Source of the DNA: Fulvitalea axinellae
GTDB taxonomy: Bacteria > Bacteroidota > Bacteroidia > Cytophagales > Cyclobacteriaceae
Assembly (NCBI RefSeq): GCF_036492835.1
Contig: NZ_AP025314.1
Span: forward strand, 1,488,001-1,552,000
Reading direction: 5' to 3'
Length of the DNA: 64,000 nucleotides
Shown here: one piece after another, positions 15,648 to 25,082 of the stretch
How the letters are laid out: each line of letters opens with the position of its first letter
How positions within the stretch are numbered: the stretch's first letter is position 1
Made by a program: the position numbers and the translations under genes
Notes under the pieces: model-generated
What the model was told of the DNA's origin: nothing
The model's input: the letters and a program-made list of their open reading frames with translations, nothing else
The model's database searches: none

Positions 15648-18023
15648 ATGCGTTATCTCCTAATTCTGGCGCTTTGCATCAGCGCTGTCTCGGGCGCGTT
15701 TGCCCAAACGGCCAAAGTGCCTTCGACCATGACTTTCGCCGATATGAAGCTGACCCTTACACCTGCGGCGAGAAAGGAAATTCAGAAAAACGTAGACCAG
15801 CTTTATACGGGCGGCAAATTCCTCGATAACAAATTGGAACGGGTGAAAACTTACGGTCCGTTGGTGAAAAAGCACCTTGGGCTTAATGGCGTGCCCGAGG
15901 ATTTCAAATATTTGGTCATTCAGGAAAGCGATTATATAGCGGATGCCGTTTCGTCGTCAAATGCCGTGGGCTTTTGGCAATTCAAAAAACCGGCGGCCGT
16001 GGAAATGGGCTTGCGCGTCGATTTTTACGTTGACGAACGTCTAAATATCGTGTCATCGACCATAGCGGCGGCGGGATACCTTAAAAAGCATAACCGCTAC
16101 TTGGATAACTGGGTGCATACGCTTTTATCTTATAACACTGGCTTAGGCGGAGTGAAAAGGCATATCAACTCCAAAAACCGTAGTCGGAATAAGATGGAGA
16201 TTACCAAGAAAACGCATTGGTACGTCAAAAAGACATTGGCGCACAAAATCGCGTTTGAGGATATGTTGAAGCGAGGTCATTCGGCCAAAGTGTATCTTGA
16301 GGAGTTGGAAAACGGCAGAGGCAAGTCGATGAAAGATATTGCCAAGCAGAATAGTGTTGACTATGATTTGCTGAAAGACTACAACCCGTGGCTGAAACGC
16401 GGAAGCAAAACTCCTAAAGACAAAGACATTACTATCCTGTTGCCTTTGACCAACGCCAAGGATGTAGCCAAGAGCTTGGAGGCGAATCAAGCTAACCCAA
16501 GTATTTCTTATCAGGACCGTTCCGGTGATTTTCCTATAATAAAGGAGTATAAGCGTAAGCACGCCGTTCCGCAACTGGTTGAGATTAACGGATTGCCGGG
16601 TATTGTCGCACAACCTGGCGATAACTTGACCACTTTGGCCATAAAAGGAAATGTGTCCGAGTCGCGTCTTTTGAAGTATAATGAGTTGGAAGAAGGCTAC
16701 GAAGTTCAGCCCGAGGATATTTTTTATCTGAAGAAGAAAAAAAGAAAAGCGGAGGTTGCGCATCACACCGTAAAGCCTGGCGAAACGATTCTGTCTGTTA
16801 GCCAGCTTTACGGTATGCGGACGTATTCGATCCGTTGGAAAAACCGATTGAAAAAAGGTGCTTCGCTTCGTCCCGGACGTGTGCTTTGGCTACGCAAAAG
16901 GCGTCCGCGCAAAGTGCCGGTGGAATACCGTAGTATAGAAACGGGCGATAAGGAAGAGGAACTGACATTGCTGGACGGTCCGGCCGATGAACCAAAAACG
17001 GTAAACAAGCCTGCGAAAGAGGGCAAAAAGACATCTGTTCCGCAACCGACGCCAGTTATTGAGCCGACTCCGCAAACATCCGTAGGTAGTGGTGTCGAGA
17101 AGCCTGTGGCTGAGCAGGGAAAGAAGCCCCAAACATATCAGGAACTGTTTGCTCGCGATGAGAAAAAACGGAAAGAGATCGAAAACCAGGACAAACCAAA
17201 ACAAACGGTAACGGAAGAGCCTTCCAAGCCGATTATTGTGCGTCCTGTGGAGGTAAACCAGCCGGAAAGCGGTGAGTCCTCGGTTGTTTATCATACCGTC
17301 AAGCAAGGCGACACCCCGTATTCCCTTTCCCGTAAATATGGAACGACTGTCGCCGATTTGTTTGCGATGAACGGCATGGCTTCCGGTGACCCAATCCAGC
17401 TAGGCCAAGTGCTGAGAGTGCGTAAAGGCAATGGAGCAATAGTTCCGAAGCCAACTTCCACAGTGAAGGAAAAACCATCTGTGGAAGTTCCCGTTGCCGG
17501 AAAAGGAACGCATACGGTGTTGCCTAAAGAAACACTTTATGGAATTGCCAGAAAATATGGGGTGACAGTGGCTCAGCTTAAAGAGTGGAATTCCTTGGCA
17601 GATGGTAATCTAGCTGTGGGGCAAACTTTGCAAGTATCCACTACTGGAGGAAGTACTTCGGCGACAAATGCTGGGTCAAGTAAAGCCAACGCCTCCAAAA
17701 CACATACAGTGCAGGCTGGCGAGTACCTTTACGGTATTGCCCGTAAGTACGGCGTGTCGGTAGGGGATTTGAAGGAGTGGAATTCACTAACTGATGGTAA
17801 TGTAAGTATTGGGCAGGTTTTGAAATTGTCACCTTCGGCAAAAGTGGAGAAAAAGGATGTTTCATCGGATGGTGGCGAAGTGGAGTTTCATGTGGTGCAG
17901 GCCAAGGAAACGCTTTACAGTATAGCCCGAAAATACGGAGTCAGCGTGGCTGACCTGAAAGCCTGGAACTCCAAAACGGACAACTCATTGTCGTTGGGAG
18001 AAAAGCTGATGATAAAAAAATAA
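15648..18023 (+). CDS. MltD-like lytic transglycosylase with C-terminal LysM repeats
   Basis: A signal peptide (1-20, ending AFAQ) is followed by an SLT domain at about 80-190. The catalytic Glu is E93 in VIQESDY, followed by SSSNAVGFWQF and DERLNIVSSTIAAAGYL, the family 1D/MltD pattern. It cleaves glycan strands to 1,6-anhydro-muropeptides in the periplasm. A Pro/Lys/Glu-rich linker (about 440-555) leads to LysM modules that bind peptidoglycan. The last three (about 617-660, 683-726, 745-790) are nearly identical (YGIARKYGVxVxxLKEWNSL), suggesting recent duplication. Two earlier modules are more diverged. I chose the ATG at 15648, which gives the signal peptide. An upstream TTG would bury it. 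A strong terminator follows. Confidence 0.92.
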   Translation: MRYLLILALCISAVSGAFAQTAKVPSTMTFADMKLTLTPAARKEIQKNVDQLYTGGKFLDNKLERVKTYGPLVKKHLGLNGVPEDFKYLVIQESDYIADAVSSSNAVGFWQFKKPAAVEMGLRVDFYVDERLNIVSSTIAAAGYLKKHNRYLDNWVHTLLSYNTGLGGVKRHINSKNRSRNKMEITKKTHWYVKKTLAHKIAFEDMLKRGHSAKVYLEELENGRGKSMKDIAKQNSVDYDLLKDYNPWLKRGSKTPKDKDITILLPLTNAKDVAKSLEANQANPSISYQDRSGDFPIIKEYKRKHAVPQLVEINGLPGIVAQPGDNLTTLAIKGNVSESRLLKYNELEEGYEVQPEDIFYLKKKKRKAEVAHHTVKPGETILSVSQLYGMRTYSIRWKNRLKKGASLRPGRVLWLRKRRPRKVPVEYRSIETGDKEEELTLLDGPADEPKTVNKPAKEGKKTSVPQPTPVIEPTPQTSVGSGVEKPVAEQGKKPQTYQELFARDEKKRKEIENQDKPKQTVTEEPSKPIIVRPVEVNQPESGESSVVYHTVKQGDTPYSLSRKYGTTVADLFAMNGMASGDPIQLGQVLRVRKGNGAIVPKPTSTVKEKPSVEVPVAGKGTHTVLPKETLYGIARKYGVTVAQLKEWNSLADGNLAVGQTLQVSTTGGSTSATNAGSSKANASKTHTVQAGEYLYGIARKYGVSVGDLKEWNSLTDGNVSIGQVLKLSPSAKVEKKDVSSDGGEVEFHVVQAKETLYSIARKYGVSVADLKAWNSKTDNSLSLGEKLMIKK

Positions 18024-18106
18024 TCATTTGAGAGATCTTATTCGCACCTCTTTGGTGTGAGTGGTGTCTTTTTGTCAAGACATCAAGAATGCAAACACCG
18101 AATGAC

Positions 18107-18142
18107 GACCCGAAGGCCTGTGCGCTTTCGGGTCTTTTTTTT
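18107..18142 (+). terminator. rho-independent terminator after the transglycosylase gene
   Basis: GACCCGAA (18107-18114) pairs with TTCGGGTC (18127-18134), followed by eight T residues. Confidence 0.88.
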
Positions 18143-18245
18143 GATTTTTCCCAAAAGGGGTAAACTCAGGGTTAAGAAGGGGTGAAATCAGTGTTTTATA
18201 CCCAAACAGACCCTATACTTGGACACTATTGACGATTTTTTGCCT

Positions 18246-18253
18246 TAACTTTG
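18246..18253 (+). promoter_or_regulatory. -7 promoter element TAnnTTTG for the DUF3078 gene
   Basis: TAACTTTG is an exact match to the Bacteroidota -7 consensus, 64 bases before the start codon. TTG triplets lie upstream at about 18229 and 18219, neither at the ideal spacing. Confidence 0.5.
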
Positions 18254-18317
18254 CGAATATCGTAAAGAGTTGTTTGCGGATTTTATAAAGGTACGCTCTT
18301 AAAATGTTATAAGTAGG

Positions 18318-19616
18318 ATGTGGACTAGAAGCTTATTTTTGATTTTTTTCAGTTTGGTTGCCTCTATTGGATATGCCCAAGAAAAAAAGGGCGAGAAGGG
18401 AAAAGAGGCCGATTTTATTGATTTCGATAAAAACTTGAACAAGGAGGACGATGTTAGTCTGGATTCCTTGTCCAATGCTTTGGGAATCAAAAAAGAGGGA
18501 GATTCCCTGCAAGTGTATTACGCTCCCGAGTACTTGGTGGTGTCCAAGGAAGAGTTCAAGTCGGCGCTTAGGCCTTCTCTTTTGGACACAATATATTTCT
18601 TTGCCCCGCCGGCCGTCGTTAATGTAAGGGTTGATGCCGAATACGACTCCGTAATGTTGCATCAGACTTCATATGATACGGTGAATGTCTTGCTTAACCC
18701 CAAGTTCATGATCGTGGATAAGTCGATGACGATTTACCCCGAAGAGCGTGAGCCTTTGTGGAATTCGGGGGCTACGGCGGCTTTGGGTGTTACTTGGGTG
18801 ACGCTCAACAACTGGCAGAAAGGCGGTAACAATACCTTCGCCATCGATGGAAACGTTCGGTCGTACGCTAACCGCAAGATAGGAAAAATGTATTTTGACA
18901 ATACAGGCGAGCTGGCTTACGGATACATCAAAGACGGCGATATTTTCCGAAAATATAAAGACCTTTTCAAAGTCACGGCCTTGCAGAGTATGCCCTTTGC
19001 CAGAGACCGCTGGGCATTTTCTTCTAGGATATATTTTAAGTCTCAATTGCAGCCCGGCTACAAATTCAGTGAGAAAAAGGAGACAGACCCGGACACCGGC
19101 GAAGAGGTTACCAAAATTGACAAGACTTTGTTGTCATCGTTCCTTTCGCCTGCGGACTTGGAAGTCGGTATTGGTGTCAGTTATAACGTGCCTAAGAAAA
19201 TGAACTTGCTTTTTTCCATCGCAAAAGGTAAGATGACTTTTGTTTTGGATGATGACCTTTCCGATAAAGGCGCTTTCGGTGTGCCGAAAGGCAAGCATTC
19301 CCGTGGGGAAATCGGTTTAGGTTTTGATGCCCAGGTTTTTAAAATGAAGCCGATAAAGAATGTGGAGTACCAAGGGAACTTCAACTTTTTTTGGGCTTAT
19401 AAGAAAGATAGTAAGGCTGACTATAACTATTCGTCGCTTATCCGTTTCTACTTTAATGAACACGTTACCCTTACGATGGATACCAGAATCGTTTATGATG
19501 TAGACCAAATTAGAGGCTATTATGACGAGGACTTGGAAGAACGTCCTACCAAGATTCTTCAGGTCAGGAACCAACTCAACCTGACGTTCCTAATGAACTG
19601 GAAAAATCATTCGTGA
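18318..19616 (+). CDS. DUF3078 outer-membrane-type protein
   Basis: A signal peptide (1-20, ending IGYA) is followed by a Lys/Glu/Asp-rich stretch and, from about residue 150, the DUF3078 region: SGATAALGVTWVTLNNWQKGG, then alternating strands such as GNVRSYANRKIGKMYFDN and SSRIYFKSQLQPGY. The C-terminal third keeps an amphipathic strand pattern, so a beta-barrel in the outer membrane is likely. Function is not established for the family. The final residues do not form a classic barrel signal. It has its own promoter element and a strong terminator, so it is monocistronic. Confidence 0.85.
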   Translation: MWTRSLFLIFFSLVASIGYAQEKKGEKGKEADFIDFDKNLNKEDDVSLDSLSNALGIKKEGDSLQVYYAPEYLVVSKEEFKSALRPSLLDTIYFFAPPAVVNVRVDAEYDSVMLHQTSYDTVNVLLNPKFMIVDKSMTIYPEEREPLWNSGATAALGVTWVTLNNWQKGGNNTFAIDGNVRSYANRKIGKMYFDNTGELAYGYIKDGDIFRKYKDLFKVTALQSMPFARDRWAFSSRIYFKSQLQPGYKFSEKKETDPDTGEEVTKIDKTLLSSFLSPADLEVGIGVSYNVPKKMNLLFSIAKGKMTFVLDDDLSDKGAFGVPKGKHSRGEIGLGFDAQVFKMKPIKNVEYQGNFNFFWAYKKDSKADYNYSSLIRFYFNEHVTLTMDTRIVYDVDQIRGYYDEDLEERPTKILQVRNQLNLTFLMNWKNHS

Positions 19617-19635
19617 TAATTGATTTTAAGAATAT

Positions 19636-19665
19636 AAAGGGAAGTTTTCGACTTCCCTTTTTTTT
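19636..19665 (+). terminator. rho-independent terminator after the DUF3078 gene
   Basis: AAAGGGAAGT (19636-19645) pairs perfectly with ACTTCCCTTT (19651-19660) around a 5-base loop, followed by T residues. Confidence 0.9.
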
Positions 19666-19998
19666 GTGTCCCGTCGGATAGTAAAGTTCTTTTTGATTGG
19701 AATATGCCAGTGAATCCACTTTATGGTTGTATTGATTAACACAGTTTATGTGCTTTTTTTGTCATTTTGATATATAAAGCGGGGGATATTGGTTTTTGAC
19801 GCGTTTAGCTGTAGGGGATTATACCTGTATAAACGTACTATGTATAGTGATTATATTCTTTTTTTGAATCCCTTTTAGAATAGGGTGACGTGTTCGTTTG
19901 GTTTTTGCGATGGCATATTTTGTGTCGTTTGGAGTAAGCGTGCAGGGGAAAGAAATAGTGGTGTAGGGTTCGAATAATTTTTCTATAAAACAACAATT
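19666..19998. other. intergenic region upstream of the subtilase gene
   Basis: About 330 AT-rich bases without an open frame worth calling. A TTTGG...TATTTTG pair near 19898-19922 could be the promoter for the subtilase gene, with imperfect match and spacing. No repeat or RNA gene was seen. Confidence 0.4.
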
Positions 19999-21597
19999 AT
20001 GTTTAGGGAATCAATAGGTCTGGCAATGGTTGCCTTGTTTTCGTTTTCGGTTGACGCAACGGCGCAAGGAAACGGAATGCCGTCTGGGGAAAAGGCGGAC
20101 CATGCGGAAGCTTGGCACAATCTGGATTTTTCATCGAATGGGGTTATGGGTGTAAGCACCGAAAGGACCTATAGGGAGTTGCTTGCCGGAATGGAATCTA
20201 AGACGGTATTGGTCGCTGTTATCGACTCGGGGATCGATATAGACCATGAAGACCTGAAAGGCCGGGTATGGACCAATGCCGGGGAAATTCCTGGAAACGG
20301 TAAAGATGACGATGGCAACGGGTACGTGGACGATATTCACGGCTGGAATTTTTTGGGAGTTTCGGACGGTAGGAATGTTTATAAGGCTCGGCTGGAACTC
20401 ACTCGCCTTAAGTCGCAAGACCAAGGGGGAAAAAAGGTGCAGAAGGCGTACAAGAAAAAACTTGAGGAGGCCGAAAAGGAATTTTCGGAAATCAAGCTTT
20501 TTAAAAAGCGTTTCGATATCCTTTACGGAATCGCCGAAAAGGTGATGGAGAAAGAAGAGTTCACCGCAGACGAGTTGCGTGAGAAAATGAAATCGATCAG
20601 CCAAGAGACGGAGCAAGGCGTTCAGGTTTGGGCGGCAATGGGGTTTGTTGCCGAGATTTTGGAAAGAAGCGACAGAAAAGAGCTTGAGAACTATATCGGG
20701 CGTTTGGAAAAAGAGATGAAGGTTCACCTTAACCCGGATTACAATGAGAGAGAACTGGTGATGGGTGACGACGTTGCGGACTTCTCCGAAAAATATTATG
20801 GCAATAATGACGTTTCGGGCGATAAAAGCTCAGAGGAACACGGAACGCATGTGGCCGGAATTATCGCTGCCCGGCGCGATAATGATTTGGGTGTAAAAGG
20901 TGTTGCCGATAATGTCCGGATAATGGCGCTCAGAGTGGTCCCGAACGGCGACGAGCAAGACAAAGACGTGGCAAACGCCATCCGTTACGCTGTGGATAAT
21001 GGTGCTCAGGTAATCAATATGAGTTTCGGGAAGAAGTATTCGCCTTACAAATCACAAGTGGACGAGGCCGTAAGATACGCTGACGTAAAAGGAGTGTTGA
21101 TCGTAAATGCCGCAGGCAACGATTCAGAAAACGTAGACAAGCAAAAGTACTTCCCAAGCGCCGAATACAGCGGAAAAGGCGAAGCGGAAAACTGGATCGA
21201 TATCGGGGCATCCACCAAGTATTCGGATTCTAGGCTAGTGGCCGAATTCTCGAATTATGGCAAAAAGACGGTAGACGTGTTCGCTCCGGGTTCGGGCATT
21301 AAGTCTCTTTTGCCAAATAATAAATACGGCGAACGGAGCGGAACCAGTATGGCCGCGCCGGTTGTGACTGGAATAGCGGCTACGTTGATGTCGTATTTTC
21401 CTGAGTTGACGGCCAAGGAGGTGAAAGATATTATCCTTGAGTCCGCTGTGCCTTTTAGCGGAGCGGTTTTGCGACCGAATACTAAGCAGAAAGTCAAGAC
21501 TTCTAAGTTGAATAAACTATGCGGTACGGGAGGCGTGGTGGATTTGTATCAAGCGGTCTCTCGGGCCAAAGATTTTATGGCGTCTAAGGATTCCTGA
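19999..21597 (+). CDS. secreted subtilisin-like serine protease (S8 family)
   Basis: A signal peptide ends near residue 22 (VDATAQ). The catalytic triad is complete: Asp76 in VAVIDSGID, His281 in EEHGTHVAG and Ser450 in GTSMAAPV, with the oxyanion Asn in NAAGND. The gap between Asp and His is about 205 residues against about 32 in subtilisin. The extra segment (about 120-265) is Lys/Glu-rich and helical (KVQKAYKKKLEEAEKEF) and includes a Ca-site-like loop DDDGNGYVDD at 103-112. The latter is usual in this phylum's subtilases. There is no C-terminal sorting domain, so it is probably soluble in the periplasm or secreted by another route. A bidirectional terminator follows. Confidence 0.93.
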   Translation: MFRESIGLAMVALFSFSVDATAQGNGMPSGEKADHAEAWHNLDFSSNGVMGVSTERTYRELLAGMESKTVLVAVIDSGIDIDHEDLKGRVWTNAGEIPGNGKDDDGNGYVDDIHGWNFLGVSDGRNVYKARLELTRLKSQDQGGKKVQKAYKKKLEEAEKEFSEIKLFKKRFDILYGIAEKVMEKEEFTADELREKMKSISQETEQGVQVWAAMGFVAEILERSDRKELENYIGRLEKEMKVHLNPDYNERELVMGDDVADFSEKYYGNNDVSGDKSSEEHGTHVAGIIAARRDNDLGVKGVADNVRIMALRVVPNGDEQDKDVANAIRYAVDNGAQVINMSFGKKYSPYKSQVDEAVRYADVKGVLIVNAAGNDSENVDKQKYFPSAEYSGKGEAENWIDIGASTKYSDSRLVAEFSNYGKKTVDVFAPGSGIKSLLPNNKYGERSGTSMAAPVVTGIAATLMSYFPELTAKEVKDIILESAVPFSGAVLRPNTKQKVKTSKLNKLCGTGGVVDLYQAVSRAKDFMASKDS

Positions 21598-21626
21598 TAA
21601 GGGACGTTAGGAATCGCATATCATGA

Positions 21627-21668
21627 AAAAGGCCTCTGTTCGTCAAATACGATGAACAGAGGCCTTTT
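21627..21668. terminator. bidirectional terminator between convergent genes
   Basis: AAAAGGCCTCTGTTC (21627-21641) pairs over 15 bp with GAACAGAGGCCTTTT (21654-21668). The A- and T-runs on both sides let it serve the subtilase (+) and the DUF3109 gene (-). Confidence 0.9.
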
Positions 21669-21687
21669 CGTTTATCTGTGAACCGCC

Positions 21688-22263
21688 TTACGAATTCGGT
21701 TCCATTTCGTTGATTTCTTTCTCAAGCTCGTCATACCATTTTTGGCCGTATTTTCTTACCAATGGGCCTTTCAGGAATTTGTAAACCGGAACGTTAAGCT
21801 TTTCGCCCAAAGTACAGGCGTCGGCGCAGATGTCCCATTTGTCGTAATTCACCGCTTCGAACTGGTCGTATTTGGTGATTCTGACAGGGTAGAGGTGGCA
21901 GGAGACCGGTTTGATATAATCTATCTTCCCGTCGAGATGCGCTTGTTCGATGGCGCATTTCAAAGATCCGTCCTCATCGTAGGCCACATAGGCGCAAGCT
22001 CCGTCCTTTACCAGCGGAGTCGAGTAATCGTCTTCCCAATCCTTTACGTAAGTGCCCTGTTCCTCTATCGCTTTCAGGCCCTCTTCCGTAAGGTAAGGCT
22101 TAACCTTTTCCAAGATGTTCTCGAATATCGGCAACTCGTCTTCGTCGAGCGGAGCGCCCAAATCACCCTCTACGCAACAGGCGCCTTTGCACTTGGTCAG
22201 GTCGCAGACAAATCTCTTGTCCTTTATGTCGTCGCTAATTACGGTGTTGTCTATTAGGATCAT
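21688..22263 (-). CDS. DUF3109 family cysteine-rich protein
   Basis: The 191-residue protein carries the cysteine arrangement of DUF3109: CDLTKCKGACC near residues 20-30, CAYV and LKCAIE in the middle, and SCHLYPVR and CADACTLGEK towards the end. The pattern suggests a bound metal ion or Fe-S cluster as in the related YkgJ-type CxxCxxxC families, but no activity is known. No signal peptide is present, so it is cytoplasmic. It shares a terminator with the convergent subtilase and has no operon partner. Confidence 0.85.
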   Translation of the reverse strand: MILIDNTVISDDIKDKRFVCDLTKCKGACCVEGDLGAPLDEDELPIFENILEKVKPYLTEEGLKAIEEQGTYVKDWEDDYSTPLVKDGACAYVAYDEDGSLKCAIEQAHLDGKIDYIKPVSCHLYPVRITKYDQFEAVNYDKWDICADACTLGEKLNVPVYKFLKGPLVRKYGQKWYDELEKEINEMEPNS

Positions 22264-22386
22264 GTCGCAGTGTATACGTTTATGTTGCCGGCTCTGGCGT
22301 GCCGGATGGCCGGCGCCGTAGAGTTAACGACAAACATCGCGAATATAATGCATCGAAGTGAATAGCTTTTCGTATCTTGCGCAAAA

Positions 22387-22463
22387 GAACCCGGCCGGGC
22401 CAAGCATGGTCCCCTGCGGCCGGTTAACGCTAAGGAGCCACCGCATGCCCGCCGTGGCGGAAA
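22387..22463. repeat. GC-rich inverted-repeat segment upstream of the UvrD-type helicase gene
   Basis: CCGGCCG (22391-22397) can pair with CGGCCGG (22417-22423), and a second CG-rich piece with CCACCG/CGGTGG-like complementarity follows (22456 region). The segment is much richer in GC than its flanks. It may be a transcript leader structure or a small intergenic repeat. I cannot test copy number. Confidence 0.3.
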
Positions 22464-22479
22464 AACAAGAAGCTTTTTC

Positions 22480-24744
22480 ATGTTGAATTATCTAGAAGGA
22501 CTCAACGAGCCCCAACGCGAGGGTGTCGTGAATACCGAAGGCCCGTGCATGATTATCGCCGGAGCGGGTTCTGGCAAAACGCGGGTGCTCACCATGCGTA
22601 TCGCTCACCTGATAAAAGCCCACGGTGTGGATCCGTTCAGTATTATGGCGCTGACGTTTACCAACAAGGCGGCCTCGGAGATGCGCGAGCGTATTGAGAA
22701 GGAAGTGGGGCAAGAGGCCCGCAACCTGTGGATGGGGACTTTCCACTCGATTTTCGCCAGAATTCTCAGGTTCGAATGCGACAAGCTCGGCTACCCGAAA
22801 GATTTCACGATATACGACACCGACGATTCCAAGCAACTGGTAAAACAGATTGTGAAGGAAATGGGTCTCGATGACAAAATATACAAGCCCAACGTAGTTT
22901 TCAACCGAATCTCGGGAGCGAAAAACAAGCTGGTTTCCTGGAAGGAATATATCAGCAACCCGCTCTTCAAGGCAGATGACGAAAGTGCCAGAAAACCGCG
23001 TTTGGGAGAGATTTACAAGACATACGTCCAGCGTTGCTTCAAAGCCGGAGCGATGGATTTCGACGATTTGCTCTTCAACACCAACGTGCTGTTCAAAGAG
23101 CATCCGGACGTTTTGCACAAATACCAGCACCGTTTCCGCTATATCTTGGTGGACGAGTTTCAGGATACCAACGTTTCCCAATACCTGATCACGAAGAAAC
23201 TCGCTGGCGTACACGGCAATATCTGCGTAGTGGGCGACGACGCCCAGAGTATTTACGCTTTCCGCGGTGCCGAAATCGAGAACATCCTCAACTTCGAGAA
23301 AGATTTTCCCGATTTGAGAACCATAAAGCTTGAGCAGAATTACCGTTCGACTCAACATATCGTGGACGCCGCAAACGGAATTATCCGCAACAATACGGGA
23401 CAACTTCCGAAAAACGTTTGGACGGCGAACCCCCAAGGCGAATCGATCGAGCTTATCCAAGCGGCCTCCGATACAGAAGAGGGACGTTTGGTGGCTTCGG
23501 CAATCTTCGAGGAGAAAATGCGCAAACAGTGGCGCAGTCAGGATTTTGCCGTTTTGTACCGGACCAATAGCCAATCGAGATCGCTTGAAGAGGCTTTGCG
23601 TCGAATGAATATCAAATACAAAATCGTAGGCGGTCTTTCATTCTACCAAAGGAAAGAGATCAAGGACGTTTTGGCTTATTTGAGATTCGCCATCAACCCC
23701 CAAGACGAACAGTCATTCCGGAGAATCATCAACCTTCCAAAACGTGGAATCGGACCGACTTCCGTAGATAAGATTATCATGGCGGCGGGTACACGTTATG
23801 ATGGAAGCATTTGGGAAGCGGTATGCCGGCCAGCCGAATATCTGCCGGCCCGCGCGGCAAACGCCGTTTTGGGTTTCAAGGATATGGTGGAAGCTTTCCG
23901 CTACGACGCTACCCGCAAAGACGCATACGAAGTCACCCGGAGAGTGGCCAAAGACACGGGTATTATCAAGATGCTTTATGAAGACAAGACGGTAGAGGGC
24001 CTGACCCGTTATGAGAACGTCCAGGAATTGATCAACGCCGTTAAGGAATTCACCGACAATCCGGAAGTGGAGGACAAGAGCCTTACGGCTTTCCTTCAGG
24101 AAGTGTCGTTGTTGACGGGCGTAGACCAAGACAAGGACGACGATCCGGACAAAGTGACGCTGATGACCGTCCATATGGCCAAAGGTTTGGAGTTCAAACA
24201 CGTCTTTTTGGTCGGGATGGAAGAGGATCTTTTTCCTTCGCAGATGATGCTCGGAAGCCGGAAAGATCTGGAAGAGGAACGTCGCCTGTTTTATGTGGCC
24301 GTCACCCGCGCCCAGTCGAAATTGACATTGACATTCGCTCTGAGTCGTTACAGGTTCGGTCGCCTTACCTACGGCGAACGTAGCCGTTTCCTCGACGAAA
24401 TCGGGCCGGAACATATGAATCTTTCGAGCAGGAAAGTCCATACTTCCACCACTAAGCCGGCGTCGGAACTGTCGTTTGCCAGAATTTCGGCCCCGACGAA
24501 AAAGCCGACAACTTTGGGAGCCCGTATGGCGGGAGCAAAGCCGCATAAGCCGTCGGAAGGATTCGCTCCTAGCGATCCGTCGAAATTGGCCGTAGGCCAA
24601 AAAGTGGAGCACCAGAAGTTCGGATTCGGAACGGTGGAGGCCTTGGATATGGACGGAATGAACAAGAGGGCGAAGGTGGCGTTTGACAAAGTCGGGTCGA
24701 AGACCTTGCTGTTGAGCTTCGCCAAGCTTAGGATTTTGGACTGA
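22480..24744 (+). CDS. UvrD/PcrA-type superfamily 1 DNA helicase
   Basis: A full-length (754 aa) 3'-5' helicase. Residues 1-13 give the Q-motif region LNEPQREGV, then motif I AGAGSGKTRV (27-36), motif Ia ALTFTNKAASEM, motif II VDEFQDTN, motif III VGDDAQSIYAFRGA, motif IV FAVLYRTNSQSR, motif V VTLMTVHMAKGLEF and motif VI RRLFYVAVTRAQ. The C-terminal tail (KVEHQKFGFGTVEALD) is the PcrA-type Tudor-like RNA-polymerase interaction domain. It works in nucleotide excision and mismatch repair and removes proteins from DNA. Single gene with its own GC-rich leader. A hairpin without a clear U-tract follows. Confidence 0.93.
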   Translation: MLNYLEGLNEPQREGVVNTEGPCMIIAGAGSGKTRVLTMRIAHLIKAHGVDPFSIMALTFTNKAASEMRERIEKEVGQEARNLWMGTFHSIFARILRFECDKLGYPKDFTIYDTDDSKQLVKQIVKEMGLDDKIYKPNVVFNRISGAKNKLVSWKEYISNPLFKADDESARKPRLGEIYKTYVQRCFKAGAMDFDDLLFNTNVLFKEHPDVLHKYQHRFRYILVDEFQDTNVSQYLITKKLAGVHGNICVVGDDAQSIYAFRGAEIENILNFEKDFPDLRTIKLEQNYRSTQHIVDAANGIIRNNTGQLPKNVWTANPQGESIELIQAASDTEEGRLVASAIFEEKMRKQWRSQDFAVLYRTNSQSRSLEEALRRMNIKYKIVGGLSFYQRKEIKDVLAYLRFAINPQDEQSFRRIINLPKRGIGPTSVDKIIMAAGTRYDGSIWEAVCRPAEYLPARAANAVLGFKDMVEAFRYDATRKDAYEVTRRVAKDTGIIKMLYEDKTVEGLTRYENVQELINAVKEFTDNPEVEDKSLTAFLQEVSLLTGVDQDKDDDPDKVTLMTVHMAKGLEFKHVFLVGMEEDLFPSQMMLGSRKDLEEERRLFYVAVTRAQSKLTLTFALSRYRFGRLTYGERSRFLDEIGPEHMNLSSRKVHTSTTKPASELSFARISAPTKKPTTLGARMAGAKPHKPSEGFAPSDPSKLAVGQKVEHQKFGFGTVEALDMDGMNKRAKVAFDKVGSKTLLLSFAKLRILD

Positions 24745-25082
24745 TTTGACGAATTATAAATAAACGGTTGTAGTTTTTGTTGAAAGTGCTTTTTAAGTAT
24801 TCGAGTAAAAGCTAGATTTAACCCTAAGTTTTCGAGAGACGCCCTGAAGGTGTTTTGGGCGTCTCTCCGCATGATTCCCTTCACGGCGGGGATGGCGCAT
24901 GGTAGGAAGCCCGGCGCTCGTAACCCTTAAGTTGCCAGGTTTTTTTGGATGAAGAACCGAAATACAGCCCGTATTTTGCACTAAATGCTGTTTGGGCGGT
25001 GACCGCATAAAAAAAAATGCGCCATTGCCAGCCCTTCCGCTTTTCCCGCTAGTTATAGTTAAGTAAAAATTTCGCTAGGTAG
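24745..25082. other. intergenic region between the helicase and DUF4290 genes, with a perfect hairpin
   Basis: A 10-bp perfect inverted repeat (AGAGACGCCC at 24835-24844, GGGCGTCTCT at 24857-24866) stands about 90 bases after the helicase stop. It lacks a T-run, so it is a weak terminator candidate or a transcript-stabilising hairpin. GC-rich sequence to 24930 and an A-run at 25009 follow. No gene is seen. Confidence 0.5.

Noticed and set aside
22260..22481. 73-codon open frame on the minus strand before the helicase gene
   Set aside because: Made of the GC-rich inverted repeat; no protein features.
22492..23574. 360-codon open frame opposite the helicase gene
   Set aside because: Antisense shadow of a fully conserved helicase; no start context or domain.
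23713..24612. 299-codon open frame opposite the end of the helicase gene
   Set aside because: Same reason; composition follows the sense gene.
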